A stretch of DNA of 64,000 nucleotides from Actinernus sp. WN-2022 (GCA_030867875.1 JAOWCC010001634.1:133263593-133327592), one strand, 5' to 3'. Counted from the first letter of the stretch, positions 10,085-22,274 are shown. Translations and numbers: made by a program. Notes: generated by a model from the sequence alone, not told the origin.

Positions 10085-10625
10085 TGTCGCGTTCCCAGTA
10101 CCGCAGACACGGGGTGTTGTGTACTGGAGATCGGGAAGTTCAACCACCGTGAAGTGCAGTAGGAACAGCAAGATTTAACGGCGTTTATTAGAACCAAGTT
10201 GAACCAATTACATACATCACGTGCGGTGAAAACTACAACAAAGGCATAGTTATCTTAGTTTAGAGGGAGCAAAACTACACAACTAAAGCTACAGATCACA
10301 AAGCCGAGAACTAATATTTACAAGTGTAACTTACATCTGATCTTGACTCCGGGGCTTAAAGGTAAACTCCAAGAAAATAACTCCAAGAAAACTCCTAGAA
10401 TCTCCACCACTCCTTTGACCTTTACTCTCTCCGTGACTCACAAAAGTGCTACTGAAAAAGAGCTATTGATCTGCGTAAACATTCCTAAGGTATGAGATAA
10501 GCGTAAAGGTATGTGCGGCTGGCCACAAAGGATATTAACTAATTGATTCTAATCAGGAAAGATAAACAAAACAATCAACAGTTTTTCTTTAGTTCTTTCA
10601 AAGTCTCTAAACGATAATCACGACA
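10085..10625 (-). repeat. 5' LTR of the BEL/Pao element
   Basis: 541-bp direct repeat matching 2740-3280, followed by the target duplication TCCCG at 10626-10630. It should contain the promoter of the element on the minus strand. Confidence 0.95.
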
Positions 10626-10665
10626 TCCCGCACTCTTGACCGGTAGCCTACCACTGAGGCTCTTT
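10626..10665 (-). mobile_element. tRNA-like head of the SINE split by the BEL element
   Basis: On the minus strand it reads GCCTCAGTGGTAGGCTACC, an A-box-like tRNA head, then GTCAAGAGTGCGGGA up to the BEL junction. It completes the SINE fragment at 2698-2739. Confidence 0.65.
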
Positions 10666-10707
10666 GGCCAAAACTGGAGTTACTCAGTTGTACTTGTTTT
10701 CATTAGA

Positions 10708-10900
10708 CCCTTTCAGCTTGCCTGTTTGTTGCCCCATTTCAGACCACGTGACTTTTTCCTTGAGTAATGCGTTTTTGTTTTTCTGTATCCCAAGAGGAAA
10801 TGTACCAATTTCTATCAGTAATTGGAAAGCAAAGCACTGAATCCTCTGGAGAACTATCACGTGGTCTGAAATGGGGCAACAGACAGGCAAGCTGAAAGGG
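10708..10900. mobile_element. MITE with ~44-bp terminal inverted repeats
   Basis: The arms 10708-10751 and 10857-10900 are near-perfect inverted copies beginning CCCTTTCAGCTTGCCTG. The 193-bp element has no coding capacity. No clear target duplication was found, so the superfamily is open. Confidence 0.7.
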
Positions 10901-11526
10901 TGTATTCATTCCTATACTACGTAACACGCCCAATGCGTATAAAATAATAATAACACTATAACTAGTGGAGTGTGACAGTGCCGGTTGCCTGGTGGACAGC
11001 AGCAAACGGCAAACGAGAAAACTACAAAGACGAGAACCGTAACGGAAGTAAGCGACAACTAAATGAATAATCTATAGATCGAAAGATCTAGATAACCATA
11101 AGTTTATCATCTGTAGAAAAAGAAATACAACTGTGTTTAGAATTTGCAGAACTCCAACCGGCATGCTTGTCCAACATTTCGTCAGAGACTCGAGAGTTTT
11201 TAATTGAAGTAGCTCCACCTTTCTTGAGGCTGTGAGTACCATAGTCCGAGGGATTGTCGACAAATAATTAAGCTCAAGTCTGGTTGACGATTTCCCTAAC
11301 CCTAGAATATGAGATAGCTTGTATCCTAGTAGCTCCTCCAGCAGAAGTACCTAACGAAGCAAATTTCGAAAATGGTGATTCTGCTTGTTTTGATGTTAAT
11401 AAACGCATGTTGCATCATATTTAGCAAAAAAGAAACGAGCGTGGGAACATTTTATCCGCTCTTCAGAGTCAGCTGGGGAATATTATAGAAATCAATCTTC
11501 CCAGCCATCAGAGATGCCAATGATTA
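10901..11526. other. no recognisable feature
   Basis: AT-rich sequence without a convincing frame, tRNA-like box or repeat. Confidence 0.4.
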
Positions 11527-11750
11527 TATTTTGCCAGCCAGAGATACGTTTACTGACTTTTCCCAGCCAGATTTGCAAAAAACAGTAATATTTTTGCCAG
11601 AAATACATTTGGTTGCCTTTTCCCAGCCAGATTTGCCAAAACACTAATATTTTTTGCCAGAAATACATTTGTTTGCCTTTTCACAGCCAGATTTGCCAAA
11701 ATATAAATATTTTTTGCAGAAAATACATTTGGCTGACTCTTCCAACACAT
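11527..11750. repeat. 60-bp tandem repeat, about 3.7 copies
   Basis: The phrase CAGCCAGATTTGCCAAAA recurs at an exact 60-bp spacing (near 11565, 11625 and 11685) together with GCCAGAAATACATTTGG. An 81-codon open frame on the minus strand is open only because 60 is divisible by 3. Confidence 0.8.
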
Positions 11751-12220
11751 ATCTTTATATCTCATAGCCAGGTTTGTAAAACGCCTTTTTAACACTCTTA
11801 CAAGAATTATGAGAAAATGCTATGAGAAAATGTTATAGTACTATTTTTCGTTACTTGTTGAACGATAACGATTTAACAGTTCGTTTTCTGGTTTGTCCAT
11901 ATTACTCAGAGGAAAATAGCCGATAAAGGATAACTGGACATTTCTTTGTCGAACTAACTTTAACAATACTTGTGGAGTTTTTTTTTTAGAGTAACAGCAA
12001 TATTACAATTTCATGTATGTAGATATATGTTAACTCGTTTGGGCATGTGTTCGGGGTGAGGAATGTGCATTTTTTTAAGTTATGTTTAAATACATTTAGA
12101 TGTATTTACTTTTATTTCTACGTACAATAAAAAAGAATAAAGTACAGTTGCCACGCTTCAGTACTGTACATATACTAGCAACACATTTTACTTACCTCAT
12201 TTCCAGGACTAGCTTTTGGA
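11751..12220. other. no recognisable feature
   Basis: AT-rich sequence between two tandem-repeat regions, with no supported gene. Confidence 0.35.
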
Positions 12221-12757
12221 GCATAGTGATCTTTAAAATGAGTTTTCACACCAGGCATCAGCTCAGTAATACTGACTCAAACACAATTCTATTGTTATAA
12301 AATAATTGTATACAAAAACTACAAAAATATGTCGCTGATTACATTGCTTGCAGAAACATTGGCTAGAAAATGCAAGTATACTGCTGTATTCAGCTTTTAA
12401 TGTGTTTGTTATCATATCACTATATCCACTAGATCAAGTTACCTATTGCGCTTTTGCAGTTACGAAACTTTCTTCCATTTCCCTATTAAACCAAAATATT
12501 TTGCAGCTAAATTAAATAGATATAAAAATCATTATCGAAAATGCCCTGGTATTGTGAAAATTTATCTGAAAAGGGTATTTCAGATTTTTAACCTACGTTC
12601 GTGGTGACATCACGTCAAATGTGAAAAACCTTGATGTCAATCATCTATTAAGCGACACTGGAAGAAAAGTTGCAGACACCTCCTGCTCATACTGGAAGCT
12701 GTAATCAAACACTAGAAATGTCCGCAAGTAGTCTCTAGTTGATGCTCAATATATACA
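12221..12757. repeat. spacer block A of the higher-order array
   Basis: First copy of the spacer, more diverged at its left edge than copies at 13913, 15418 and 17517. It includes AATGTGTTTGTTATCATATC and GACACCTCCTGCTCATACTGG, found in later copies. The minisatellite array runs from about 12758 to 13912. Confidence 0.8.
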
Positions 12758-12818
12758 GTTTGGCGATAATGGAAGATCAACTGCCAGGAAGGCACAATCT
12801 CTTGGTGATGTCCAATAC

Positions 12819-13000
12819 CAAGTTGGGGAGTTGACTTAGAAAACTTTTAGTTCCTTCAACTTCCCTGCACCCTATCCTATTATATAATTTCTTCTTTCCT
12901 TTTCCCCCCATATCTATTATCATAATTATTAAGTGTATATGTCTGTAAACTACCCAAATGTAAAGTAACGAGTGTGAAATAAAGAAAGATAATACTGTTA
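12819..13000 (+). mobile_element. 182-bp insertion, probable truncated LINE tail
   Basis: Present only in block A; blocks B-D read straight through this site. It is flanked by the 5-bp duplication AATAC (12814-12818 and 13001-13005) and ends with GTGTGAAATAAAGAAAG, an AATAAA-type signal. It therefore looks like a short 3' LINE fragment inserted after the block was duplicated. Confidence 0.6.
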
Positions 13001-13912
13001 AATACATTCAGGTTGGTTATAATAGAAGAATCAAATGCCAGGAAGGCACAGTCTCACTTCGGTGTTCAACATATATAGCTTGGCGCTAATAGAAAAATGA
13101 AATTGCAGAAAGGCAAAGCGTTCTTTGATGTTCAATGCATTCAGGGTGGAGATAATAGAAGAATCAAATGCCAGGAAGGCACATTTCTCGGTGATGTTCA
13201 ATATATACAGTTTGGCGAAAATAGAAGAATCAAATGCCAGGAAGGCACAATCTCGCTTTGGTGTTCAACATATATAAGTTGGCTATAATAGAAGAATCAA
13301 ATGGCAGGAAGGCACAGTCTCTCGGTGATGTTCAATATACACAGATTGACGATGAAGAATCAATTGTCAGTAAGGCACAGTCTCTCATGATGTCCAATAT
13401 GTACATGTTGGCGATAATGGAAGAATCAACCGTCTGGAAGGTACAGCATGGCGATAATAGAAGAATCAAATGACAGAAAGGCACAGTCTCTCTTTGGTGT
13501 TCAATATATACAGGTTTGCTATAATAGAAGAATCAAATGGCAGGAAGGCACAGACTCTCGGTGATGTTCAATATACACAGATTGACGACGAAGAATCAAT
13601 TGTCAGTAAGGCACAGTCTCTCATGATATCCAATATGTACATGGTGGCGATAATGGAAGAATCAACCGTCTGGAAGGTACAGCTTGGCGATAATAGAAGA
13701 ATCAAATTACAGAAAGGCACAGTCTCTCTTTGGTGTTCAATATATACAGGTTTGCTATAATAGAAGAATCAAATGGCAGGAAGGAACAGTCCTGGTGATG
13801 TTCAATATGTACAGTTTCGCTATAATAGAAGAATCCAATGCCAGGAAGGCAAAATCTCGCTTTGGTATTCAACATATATAGGTTGGCTATAATAGAAGAA
13901 TCAAATGGCAGA

Positions 13913-14440
13913 GCATAGTGATCTTTAAAAGGCGTTTTCACACCAGGCATCAGCTCAGTAATACTGACTCATATACAATTCTATTGTTGTAAAATAATTG
14001 TATACAAAAACTACAAAAATATGTCGCTGATTACATTGCTTGCAGAAACATTGGCTAGAAAATGCAAGTATACTGCTGTATTCAGCTTTTAATGTGTTTG
14101 TTATCATATCACTATACCACTAGATCAAGTTACCTATTGCACTTTCGCAGTTACGAAACTTTCTTCCATTTCCCTATTAAACCAAAATATTTTGCAGCTA
14201 AATTAAATAGATATAAAAATCATTATCGAAAATGCCCTAGTATTGTGAAAATTTATCTGAAAAGGGTATTTCAGATTTTTAACCTACGTTCGTGGTGACA
14301 TCACGTCAAATGTGAAAAACCTTGATGTCAATCATCTATTAAGCGACACTGGAAGAAAAGTTGCAGACACCTCCTGCTCATACTGGAAGCTGTAATCAAA
14401 CACTAGAAATGTCCGCAAGTAGTCTCTAGTTGATGCTCAA
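13913..14440. repeat. spacer block B of the higher-order array
   Basis: Close copy of block A's spacer and of 15418 and 17517. Its minisatellite array runs from about 14441 to 15417. Confidence 0.85.
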
Positions 14441-15417
14441 TATATACAGTTTGGCGATAATGGAAGATCAACTGCCAGGAAGGCACAATCTCTTGGTGAT
14501 GTCCAATACATTCAGGTTGGTTATAATAGAAGAATCAAATGCCAGGAAGGCACAGTCTCACTTCGGTGTTCAACATATATAGCTTGGCGCTAATAGAAAA
14601 ATGAAATTGCAGAAAGGCAAAGCGTTCTTTGATGTTCAATGCATTCAGGGTGGAGATAATAGAAGAATCAAATGCCAGGAAGGTACAGTTCTCGGTGATG
14701 TTCAATATATACAGTTTGGCGAAAATAGAAGAATCAAATGCCAGGAAGGCACAATCTCGCTTTGGTGTTCAACATATATAAGTTGGCTATAATAGAAGAA
14801 TCAAATGGCAGGAAGGCACAGTCTCTCGGTGATGTTCAATATACACAGATTGACGATGAAGAATCAATTGTCAGTAAGGCACAGTCTCTCATGATGTCCA
14901 ATATGTACATGTTGGCGATAATGGAAGAATCAACCGTCTGGAAGGTACAGCATGGCGATAATAGAAGAATCAAATGACAGAAAGGCACAGTCTCTCTTTG
15001 GTGTTCAATATATACAGGTTTGCTATAATAGAAGAATCAAATGGCAGGAAGGCACAGTCTCTCGGTGATGTTCAATATACACAGATTGACGACGAAGAAT
15101 CAATTGTCAGTAAGGCACAGTCTCGCATGATGTCCAATATGTACATGGTGGCGATAATGGAAGAATCAACCGTCTGGAAGGTACAGCTTGGCGATAATAG
15201 AAGAATCAAATTACAGAAAGGCACAGTCTCTCTTTGGTGTTCAATATATTCAGGTTTGCTATAATAGAAGAATCAAATGGCAGGAAGGAACAGTTCTCGG
15301 TGATGTTCAATATGTACAGTTTCGCTATAATAGAAGAATCCAATGCCAGGAAGGCAAAATCTCGCTTTGGTATTCAACATATATAGGTTGACTATAATAG
15401 AAGAATCAAATGGCAGA

Positions 15418-15950
15418 GCATAGTGATCTTTAAAAGGCCTTTTCACACCAGGCATCAGCTCAGTAATACCGACTCAAATACAATTCTATTGTTGTAAAAT
15501 AATTGTATACAAAAACTACAAAAATATGTCGCTGATTACATTGCTTGCAGAAACATTGGCTAGAAAATGCAAGTATACTGCTGTATTCAGCTTTTAATGT
15601 GTTTGTTATTATATCACTATACCACTAGATCAAGTTACCTATTGCACTTTCGCAGTAACGAAACTTTCTTCCATTTCCCTATTAAACCAAAATATTTTGC
15701 AGCTAAATTAAATAGATATAAAAATCATTATCGAAAATGCCCTAGTATTGTGAAAATTTATCTGAAAAGGGCATTTCAGATTTTCAACCTACGTCCGTGG
15801 TGACATCACGCAAAATATGAAAAACCTTGATGTCAATCATCTATTAAGCGACACTGGAAGAAAAGTTGCAGACACCTCCTTGTCATACTGGAAGCTGTAG
15901 TCAAACACTAGAAATGTCCGCAAGTAGTCTCTAGTTGATGTTCAGTTATA
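15418..15950. repeat. spacer block C of the higher-order array
   Basis: Close copy of blocks B and D; C and D share the variants CGTCCGTGGTGACATCACGC and TTCAGTTATAGAGATTGG. The following array (15951-17516) is expanded by about nine units. Confidence 0.85.
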
Positions 15951-17516
15951 GAGATTGGTGATAATGGAAGATCAACTGCCAGGAAGGCACAATCTCTTGG
16001 TGATGTCCAATACATTCAGGTTGGTTGTAATAGAAGAATCATATGGCAGGAAGGTACAGTCTCTCTTTGGTGTTCAATATATACAAGTTGGCTATAATAG
16101 AAGAATCAAATGCCAGGAAGGCACAATCTCGCTTTGGTGTTCAACATATATAAGTTGGCTATAATAGAAGAATCAAATGGCAGGAAGGCACAGTCTCTCG
16201 GTGATGTTCAATATACACAGATTGACGATGAAGAATCAATTGTCAGTAATGCACAGTCTCTCATGATTTCCAATATGTACATGTTGGCGATAATGGAAGA
16301 ATCAACCGTCTGGAAGGTACAGCATGGCGATAATAGAAGAATCAAATGACAGAAAGGCACAGTCTCTCTTTGGTGTTCAATATATACAGGTTTGCTATAA
16401 TAGAAGAATCAAATGGCAGGAAGGCACAGTCTCTCGGTGATGTTCAATATGTACAAGTTGGCTATAATAGAATAATCAAATGGCAGAAGGCACAGTTCTC
16501 GGTGATGTTCAATATATACAGTTTGACTAAAATAGAAGAATGAAATGGCAGGAAGACACAGTCTCTCTTTGGTGTTCAATATATACAGGTTGGCTATAAT
16601 AGAAGAATCAACTGTCTGGAACGCACAGCTTGACGATAATAGAAGATTTAGTCATTTGGAAAGTACAGTATCTCGTTGATATTCAATATTAGAGGAGAAG
16701 TAATTACCAGGAAGGCACAGTCTCTCGTTGATGTTCATTATCTAGTGGTTGGCGATAATAGAAGAATCAAATGGCAGGAAGGTACAGTCTCTTTTTGGTG
16801 TTCAATATATACAGGTTTGCTATAATAGAGGAATCAAATGGCAGGAAGGCAAGTCCCTCGATGATGTTCAATATATACAGGTTGGCGAAAACAGAAGAAT
16901 CAAATGGCAGGAAGGCAGAGTCTCTCGGTGGTCTACAATATACACAGACTGACGATGAAGAATCCATTGTCGGTAAGGCACAGTCTCTCATGAGGTCCAA
17001 TATGTACATGTTGGCGATAATGGAAGAATCAACCGTCTGGAAGGTACAGCATGGCGATAATAGAAGAATCAAATGACAGAAAGGCACAGTCTCTCTTTGG
17101 TGTTCAATATATACAGGTTAGCTATAATAGAAGAATCAAATGGCAGGAAGGCACAGTCTCTCGGTGATGTTCAATATACACAGATTGACGACGAAGAATC
17201 AATTGTCAGTAAGGCACAGTCTCTCATGATGTCCAATATGTACATGGTGGCGATAATGGAAGAATCAACCGTCTGGAAGGTACAGCTTGGCGATAATAGA
17301 AGAATCAAATTACAGAAAGGCACAGTCTCTCTTTGGTGTTCAATATATACAGGTTTGCTATAATAGAAGAATCAAATGGCAGGAAGGAACAGTTCTCGGT
17401 GATGTTCAATATGTACAGTTTCGCTATAATAGAAGAATCCAATGCCAGGAAGGCAAAATCTCGCTTTGGTATTCAACATATATAGGTTGGCTATAATAGA
17501 AGAATCACATGGCAGA

Positions 17517-18050
17517 GCATAGTGATCTTTAAAAGGCGTTTTCACACCAGGCATCAGCTCAGTAATACCGACTCAAATACAATTCTATTGTTGTAAAATA
17601 ATTGTATACAAAAACTACAAAAATATGTCGCTGATTACATTGCTTGCAGAAACATTGGCTAGAAAATGCAAGTATACTGCTGTATTCAGCTTTTAATGTG
17701 TTTGTTATCATATCACTATACCACTAGATCAAGTTACCTATTGCACTTTCGCAGTTACGAAACTTTCTTCCATTTCCCTATTAAACCAAAATATTTTGCA
17801 GCTAAATTAAATAGATATAAAAATCATTATCGAAAATGCCCTAGTATTGTGAAAATTTATCTGAAAAGGGTATTTCAGATTTTCAACCTACGTCCGTGGT
17901 GACATCACGCAAAATATGAAAAACCTTGATGTCAATCATCTGTTAAGCGACACTGGAAGAAAAGTTGCAGACACCTCCTGGTCATACTGGAAGCTGTAAT
18001 CAAACACTAGAAATGTCCGCAAGTAGTCTCTAGTTGATGTTCAGTTATAG
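17517..18050. repeat. spacer block D of the higher-order array
   Basis: Nearest to block C by shared variants. Its array (about 18051-18893) stops abruptly at the truncated tyrosine recombinase of the DIRS remnant. Confidence 0.85.
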
Positions 18051-18894
18051 AGATTGGTGATAATGGAAGATCAACTGCCAGGAAGGCACAATCTCTTGGT
18101 GATGTCCAATACATTCAGGTTGGTTGTAATAGAAGAATCATATGGGGCAGGAAGGTACAGTCTCTCTTTGGTGTTCAATATATACAAGTTGGCTATAATA
18201 GAAGAATCAAATGCCAGGAAGGCACAATCTCGCTTTGGTGTTCAACATATATAAGTTGGCTATAATAGAAGAATCAAATGGCAGGAAGGCACAGTCTCTC
18301 GGTGATGTTCAATATACACAGATTGACGATGAAGAATCAATTGTCAGTAAGGCACAGTCTCTCATGATGTCCAATATGTACATGTTGGCGATAATGGAAG
18401 AATCAACCGTCTGGAAGGTACAGCATGGCGATAATAGAAGAATCAAATGACAGAAAGGCACAGTCTCTCTTTGGTGTTCATTATCTAGTGGTTGGCGATA
18501 ATAGAAGAATCAAATGGCAGGAAGGTACAGTCTCTCGGTGATGTTCAATATATACAGGTTGGCTATGATAGAGGAATCAAATGGCAGGAAGGCAAGTCCC
18601 TCGGTGATGTTCAATATATACAGGTTGGCGAAAACAGAAGAATCAAATGGCAGGAAGGCAGAGTCTCTCGGTGGTCTACAATATACACAGACTGACGATG
18701 AAGAATCCATTGTCGGTAAGGCACAGTCTCTCATGAGGTCCAATATGTACATGTTGGCGATAATGGAAGAATCAACCGTCTGGAAGGTACAGCATGGCGA
18801 TAATAGAAGAATCAAGTGGCAGAAAGGCACAGTCTCTCTTTGGTGTTCAATATATACAGTTTGGCTACAATAGAAGCATCAAATGGCAGGAAGG

Positions 18895-19867
18895 CACATC
18901 TCGATCTTTTCTGCTCCAGGTGTGAGTCTACACACAAGATGTTGATCTGGATGTTTTGGAAGCTTGAAAAGTAGGCTTACCGTAATGGTAACAGGACAGG
19001 TAACTTTTGAAGACCTGGCGAAATATAGTGTGCCCCTTGGAATGTTGATCGTTCTTTCGCTTAGGGCAAACAATGGACATATGATCAGAACAAATAGTAA
19101 TACGAGTTCTAGTAATATGGATTAACTCATCACAGCGCAAAAGTCCTATAAATGAAATACAAAAGATAAAACATACTCAATTGGGAAAGGGAAGCCCCAA
19201 AAACGTTGAATTTCTCTACCACCTTCAAAACTACACTTTTATCAACTGGTAATTTACCCCGTACTCAGGTTTCCCCAACAACCTCTTGGAAGCCTCTACG
19301 GTTTGTTTAACAAAATAATTATCGGTAGGCGAAGGCAAACCAGCAACCTCATGAGCCCACCTAACCCCGTATAGGCTGCTTCAATAGGAGCTGAAGAATT
19401 ACATTGATCAAATTTATCTCTAAAATACAACGAAAGCAAATAAGGGAAACAGGAAATTGATTACAACCGGTATTTTCTTTTTCCCATTTTTTCCAATTAT
19501 TCCAAGCGTTCTTGTACTTAACAATGGTTGACGTAGCCTTCGAACACAACTGAAAAGAGGGGAGCGAGTCGGCTAATCTTAGGAGCCTGTCTGAAAAGGT
19601 ATGACCCAGCTTCTCCCTCTGGCCCCAGCCTTCAGAACGTCTGTAGAGAAAAAAGGAAATGACAACGAAAACAAAATTGGTAAGAATAACGCCATAACAT
19701 GTCCATGTATCTGATTGAGAGAAATCCACTCTAACAGCGATAACATTAAATTTAGGATAACCGGAAAACACTGACTTCGTGTCTCTGTAACTATCGAGCT
19801 CCACGACCAAGAATAAACATATTGTCAGACTTGGGCAAATACATAATCTCTTTGACAAACTCTTCAA
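18895..19867 (-). pseudogene. DIRS tyrosine recombinase remnant
   Basis: The N-terminal DNA-binding part appears as ATSTIVKYKNAWNNWKKWEK (about 19470-19530). After a frameshift near 19360, motifs such as SAPIEAAY and LKVVEKFN can be followed in changing frames. Near 19140-19010 RCDELIHI and PKRKNDQHSKGHT are recognisable as the region around the first catalytic Arg. The H-x-x-R box and the Tyr nucleophile are absent, because the frame runs into the minisatellite array at about 18893. It cannot be functional. Confidence 0.75.
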
Positions 19868-20788
19868 AAGCGGTCGGGCTGAGATATGAAGACAAAGAAG
19901 GCCAAAACGAAGCCGACTTCCACTCAGGCACGATAATAACGCCTTTAGCCCGATAGGATTTCATATGAAATAAGACTGCATTAATTAAATAAGGGGGTGG
20001 ACAAACCCAGTTATTACAAGAACCCCAATCTTGAGTAAAGCAATCAACAGCCTCTGAATTGGGACACCAAAATTTGGAATTAAATCGTGGCAATTGGGAA
20101 TTGTAATTACAAGCCATGCGATCCACATCAAAGGGTCCCCAGAGATTAGAAATCAAACCAAAGAATGAGGATTCAACATCAAATCGTCAGGGTCAATAAC
20201 ACGACTCAAGTACTCGGCCAACACGTTCTGGTCTCTAGGAATCCTGAAAAGCCTGAAAAGAAATATTGTTAGTAATGCAAAAACTAAAAATAGCAATAGC
20301 AATCTCCTGCAAATGCCGAATAGGACTTCCAACATGAATAATGCGAACAGCATTCTGATTATCACAAAATACCTTAGCATTCTGATCTTTCAACAAGTTA
20401 ACAAAACTACTCAGACTAAAATAAATAGCCTTAAGTTCTCAGTAAGTAGAACTCTTAACGGACTCTTCTACATTCCATGTCCCAGTACAAAATATACGGT
20501 CGCCATCGATTAAAACAAAGGCACCGTAGCCAATATCACTGGCATCACAGGTCAAAGCGACTTTACAGGACAAAGGCCTATTAATGGTAAAGCCATTAAA
20601 AGCATCTACGTGCTGTAACCAGAATTTTAACTCATGTAACACGCCTTTAGATGCCTCTAAAACATCATTCCAAGATTGACGAAGCTGAACAAAAAAATAC
20701 ATCTGTCTAGTAAACAATCTAGTCAAAGGACTAGGTGCTAAGGTCAAAGAAATTACAAATCCTGCCACACTGGCAACATCCCTTACCT
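19791..20788 (-). pseudogene. DIRS RNase H and linker domain remnant
   Basis: The segments VALTCDASDIGYGAF (near 20555), IPRDQNVLAEYLSR (near 20220) and WGPFDVDRMA with RFNSKFWCP (20050-20150) are typical of the DIRS RNase H region. They lie in three frames with stops between them. The upstream part was separated from the RT by the TTAA element at 20793-21330. Confidence 0.8.
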
Positions 20789-20792
20789 TAAA

Positions 20793-21330
20793 GTGCACCT
20801 AACCCCTTTTGAATTTTTTATACATATGAATCTTTGAAAGGTTTTGAGTACTTCTGCGAAGAAATTTTTGGCTTACAAAGAATATTCTATGTCCTAGGCT
20901 TGTTTGAAATGGTGAAAATTTGACCTTTCCTGACCCATGACCGCGTAAGAAAAAGCCTGGGTCGATTCTGGATCTTACGTCATTTAATTCATTCGACTTT
21001 GCAATAAGTTGAATAAATGTTTAGCGTTTTGTCGAAAATAACTGTTTTCTTTACTAACAACTCACAGACTGTATAAATTCTCTATATATCGATGTTGTTG
21101 TGATAGAAAGGCGCCATGGAGAATAATGCATTAATGAGGTGACGTAATGTCCAGAATCGACCCAGGCTTTTTCTTACGCGGTCATGGGTCAGGAAAGGTC
21201 AAATTTTCACCATTTCAAACAAGCCTAGGACATAGAATATTCTTTGTAAGCCAAAAATTTCTTCGCAGAAGTACTCAAAACCTTTCAAAGATTCATTGGT
21301 ATAAAAATCGCAAAAGGGGTTAGGTGCACT
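20793..21330. mobile_element. TTAA-flanked foldback element (538 bp)
   Basis: Flanked by TTAA at 20789-20792 and 21331-21334. The inverted arms start AGTGCACCTAACCCC and extend about 180 bp each. The DIRS frame continues across when the element and one TTAA are removed, so this is an insertion in the DIRS. A TTAA duplication fits a piggyBac-like non-autonomous element. A second copy lies at 29241-29752. Confidence 0.85.
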
Positions 21331-21373
21331 TTAAGGTAAGGAAAATCATAAATCAATCTGGTTAAAACAGATT

Positions 21374-22117
21374 TCAATTTAACAATCTTTTTCTCTGGCA
21401 CAATAAATAACATTCTAACAGTATCGATATAAATATACCCAACCATTGCCCGGTCTGAAGGGGTTCCCAGTTAGACTTCTTCTCGTTGCACTTCCAAACT
21501 GAATTTACAAGATCTGACTTGACAAAAAAACTAGCCGCCTTACATGTAGCTAACGTGAATGACTTACATCCTAAAATACCGTCATCAATATACATAATGG
21601 CGGAAATGCCAAGGGCTCTCCAACGAGCTACAAAAGGCCTGACCATAGATAACATGCAGAAGCCAAGCCGAAAGGAAAAACTCTGAAAGGAAAATATCTA
21701 TACACACCTGAAAACGACCATGAAAAACCTAAATACTGCCAAAAATAAGGGTTAATATCTAAGTGATGATAACCTGATTCGATGTCGAAAGAAAAGAAAT
21801 AAAACTCATCTCTAAACAGTTCAGCTAAGTCGGTTAGCCTTCGTATTTAAACTTGAAATACTTAAAATAAGGGTTTACAGAACGACTAAGACTAACCTTA
21901 GTTTACGACCTTCCACTAAAGAAAGGGGATTACAACATAAAGGTTTAGAAAAAACTTCTACAATGCATCTGTTACGCAATAACTCTTGAATAGCATTTGC
22001 GACAAATTCAGGATGAGACAATGAACTCTTATTATTAAAAAGAAAACACGGCGGAGGTAACTCAACAAACGGAAACTTATAATCTTCATGCAAAACTCCT
22101 CTAACGAGTGATGACAA
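21374..22117 (-). pseudogene. DIRS reverse transcriptase remnant
   Basis: The N-terminal part reads RNRCIVEVFSKPLCCNPLS (near 21960). The catalytic segment IMYIDDGILG lies near 21579-21605. The piece between is present in shifted frames. Despite the intact YIDD box the copy is broken by frameshifts. Confidence 0.8.
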
Positions 22118-22274
22118 TTATAAATTGTGAAACCACCAAGATTTACAAGTACTGATTCTTCCTTGCACAGATTTTCGACTAAAACTCTAAATCACATCAG
22201 CTTGTTTACAAGAATAAAAACTTAATATATCGAAACTAAAGTCACACTGTTTGGAAATACCAAAGTCCTGAGAT

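Larger units (their letters stand above)
2740..10625 (-). mobile_element. full-length BEL/Pao LTR retrotransposon
   Basis: 7,886 bp. Two 541-bp direct repeats (2740-3280 and 10085-10625) begin TGTCG and end CGACA and read as identical by eye. Both sides are flanked by the 5-bp duplication TCCCG. The polypurine tract GGGCGAGGAG lies directly upstream of the 3' LTR (3281-3290, minus strand). One uninterrupted frame encodes Gag and Pol. Identical LTRs, an intact frame and a clean target duplication point to a recent insertion. It has landed inside a tRNA-derived SINE. Confidence 0.95.
12221..18893. repeat. higher-order tandem array with ~67-bp minisatellite
   Basis: Four blocks each start with GCATAGTGATCTTT (12221, 13913, 15418, 17517), followed by a ~540-bp unique-looking spacer and then an array of ~66-67-bp units built on ATAGAAGAATCAAATGGCAG and GATGTTCAATATATACAG. 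Block spacings are 1692, 1505 and 2099 bp. The first becomes exactly 1505 when its 187-bp insertion and duplication are removed; the third is longer by 594 bp, about nine units. Unit length is not a multiple of three, and all open frames inside (60-119 codons) are short by-products. The array ends where the DIRS remnant begins. Confidence 0.9.

Noticed and set aside
13097..18873. Many 60-119-codon frames in the minisatellite
   Set aside because: They repeat with the 67-bp unit, which shifts frame at each unit, and have no start context or domain.
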